Position numbers and translations under genes: made by a program. Below, piece after piece: positions 5,324 to 6,164 of a DNA stretch of 6,164 nucleotides. The first letter of the stretch is position 1. Each line of letters opens with the position of its first letter. The notes under the pieces were generated by a model. The model searched no databases. It was not told the DNA's origin and saw nothing but the letters and a program-made list of their open reading frames with translations. The DNA is from Caryophanales bacterium (lineage in GTDB: Bacteria > Bacillota_I > Bacilli_A > RFN20 > JAISJY01). The stretch covers positions 1-6,164 of the forward strand of contig JAISJY010000016.1 in assembly GCA_031261365.1 (NCBI GenBank), read 5' to 3'.

Positions 5324-6164
5324 TTAAACAATGTGAGTTGCATCAAGTGTTTGGGCATGTACAAGCGTTAAATAGGCATTAACCTCACTTAAAAAACCAT
5401 CTTGTTGTGAATCAGAGAAACCTAAATTAATAACATTATCAGTTAAAACACTCTCGGCTAAATTAGCATCAAGACCAAACTTACTTCTTTGAGCATTAAG
5501 ATCCCCGTAGGCATTTAGTTTAGAGGCTGCCATACTTGGTAAAAGTCTTATTGCAGCAATATTAGCATAAACAAGTGTTTTAAACTCTTCTATGGCAGTT
5601 TCTTTACTTAAATAACTACTATTTTTAACAAATAAAGCTGCACCTAATATTCTTTCTTGATGTAACTTACTCCATTCCTCTTGTAAATCAGCATAAACAT
5701 AACCATTTTCATAAGTTGGAGCTGTAGTATCTGCTCTAACTTGAGTTAAAACAGGTTCAGCAATTATAATATAATCAACTGAATGACTATCATAAACTCC
5801 TAATTTAGCAAAAGCTGGTAAATCAGAAACTCCAGAAACAAAAGCATCTACTTCAACATTTGGAAATACTTCTTTAAAAATATAATAAGGGGTAGCAGTA
5901 TTAGAGCCGAAACCTAAAATATAATCATCATCAGTCATAACATCGTCTGTGTCATTTCCTGTTGCAAAAACAAAGAAATTACCAAAAGTAAGAATTGATA
6001 ATAATTTATAATCTATATTATTACTATTTAATAAAGTTGCTCCAGAAACTAAATCAACAACAACTAAATCTTTAGAACCATTGGCAATAGTTGCTTGAAC
6101 ATTACTAACATTAGTATTTGTTTCATATTTTGGAGACTTAGCATAATCTAAAAAAGCCAAAGTT
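5324..6164 (-). CDS. ABC transporter solute-binding protein, NitT/TauT-like (N-terminus outside the window)
   Basis: The frame is open from the right edge to a TAA at 5324-5326, giving about 279 residues. The TTG at 6158-6160 is an internal leucine (threonine codon before it), so the true start, the expected signal peptide and any lipobox lie off the window, probably a few tens of residues away. The pattern is that of periplasmic-binding-protein type II folds of the NMT1/TauA group: LAFLDYAKS near the start of the mature domain, DLVVVDLVSGATLLNSNN then IDYKLLSILTFGNFF (compare VPTNLAAKLYNKG and YKLAAVNTWGNLY of Firmicutes relatives), GFGSNTATPYYIFKEVF, DLPAFAKLGVYDSHSVDYII, the hinge-like IIAEPVLTQV, then LQEEWSKLH and ALFVKNSSYL. 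It should capture the ligand at the outer membrane face and deliver it to the adjacent permease. The ligand is not identifiable. Its G+C looks higher than that of the permease, perhaps reflecting soluble composition rather than transfer. Confidence 0.8.
   Translation of the reverse strand, partial: TLAFLDYAKSPKYETNTNVSNVQATIANGSKDLVVVDLVSGATLLNSNNIDYKLLSILTFGNFFVFATGNDTDDVMTDDDYILGFGSNTATPYYIFKEVFPNVEVDAFVSGVSDLPAFAKLGVYDSHSVDYIIIAEPVLTQVRADTTAPTYENGYVYADLQEEWSKLHQERILGAALFVKNSSYLSKETAIEEFKTLVYANIAAIRLLPSMAASKLNAYGDLNAQRSKFGLDANLAESVLTDNVINLGFSDSQQDGFLSEVNAYLTLVHAQTLDATHIV

Noticed and set aside
6158..6160. TTG near the right edge as the start of the solute-binding protein
   Set aside because: The frame continues to the edge, and the protein would lack the signal peptide needed for export, so the codon is an internal leucine.
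1..6164. tRNA, rRNA, CRISPR array, insertion sequence or riboswitch
   Set aside because: The coding density leaves only the 74-base convergent gap and a 1-base gap free. No direct-repeat array, transposase or structured RNA signature was seen by eye.

Overview
The window is AT-rich, roughly 27-30% G+C by eye, and densely packed. All recognisable genes use TAA, TAG or TGA stops, and every tryptophan I checked is TGG, so the genetic code is the standard bacterial one rather than the Mycoplasma code. The gene order (parC, yqeG, yqeH, yhbY, nadD-yqeK, rsfS), the A/T-rich codon choice and the fused nadD-yqeK gene suggest a reduced-genome Bacilli/Mollicutes relative, of the Acholeplasma, Izemoplasma or RF39 type. 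That assignment is inference from gene content, not from a marker phylogeny.

Positions 1-4499 (+ strand) are one continuous run of six genes with almost no spacing. First comes the 3' part of parC (topoisomerase IV subunit A, C-terminal pinwheel domain). It is followed by the HAD-family phosphatase yqeG, the circularly permuted ribosome-assembly GTPase yqeH, the small RNA-binding protein yhbY/yqeI, a single-ORF fusion of NAD biosynthesis enzyme NadD with the HD-domain hydrolase YqeK, and the ribosome silencing factor rsfS. This is the classic Firmicutes yqeG-yqeL cluster, but without the aroE gene found inside it in Bacillus subtilis and with parC joined at the front. Junctions are a 1-nt gap, an 11-nt overlap, an ATGA overlap, a TAGTG overlap and a TAAATG abutment, so translation is probably coupled. 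The genes link ribosome assembly and silencing (YqeH, YhbY, RsfS) with nucleotide metabolism (NadD, YqeK) and chromosome decatenation (ParC).

Positions 4500-4573 form a short convergent intergenic region. It holds an A/T-rich hairpin that could terminate transcription in both directions, and a perfect 16-bp palindrome.

Positions 4574-6164 (- strand) hold the 3' end of an ABC import operon of the NitT/TauT type. A solute-binding protein runs off the right edge, and its stop codon directly abuts the start of an inner-membrane permease. The ATPase is not in the window and would have to lie upstream, beyond the right edge, or elsewhere. The ligand cannot be told from the sequence.

I found no RNA gene, mobile element, CRISPR array or clearly new system. 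The most noteworthy points are the NadD-YqeK fusion with an altered HxGH motif, the charged tail and acidic-aromatic tip on ParC, and the almost Shine-Dalgarno-free abutting gene junctions.
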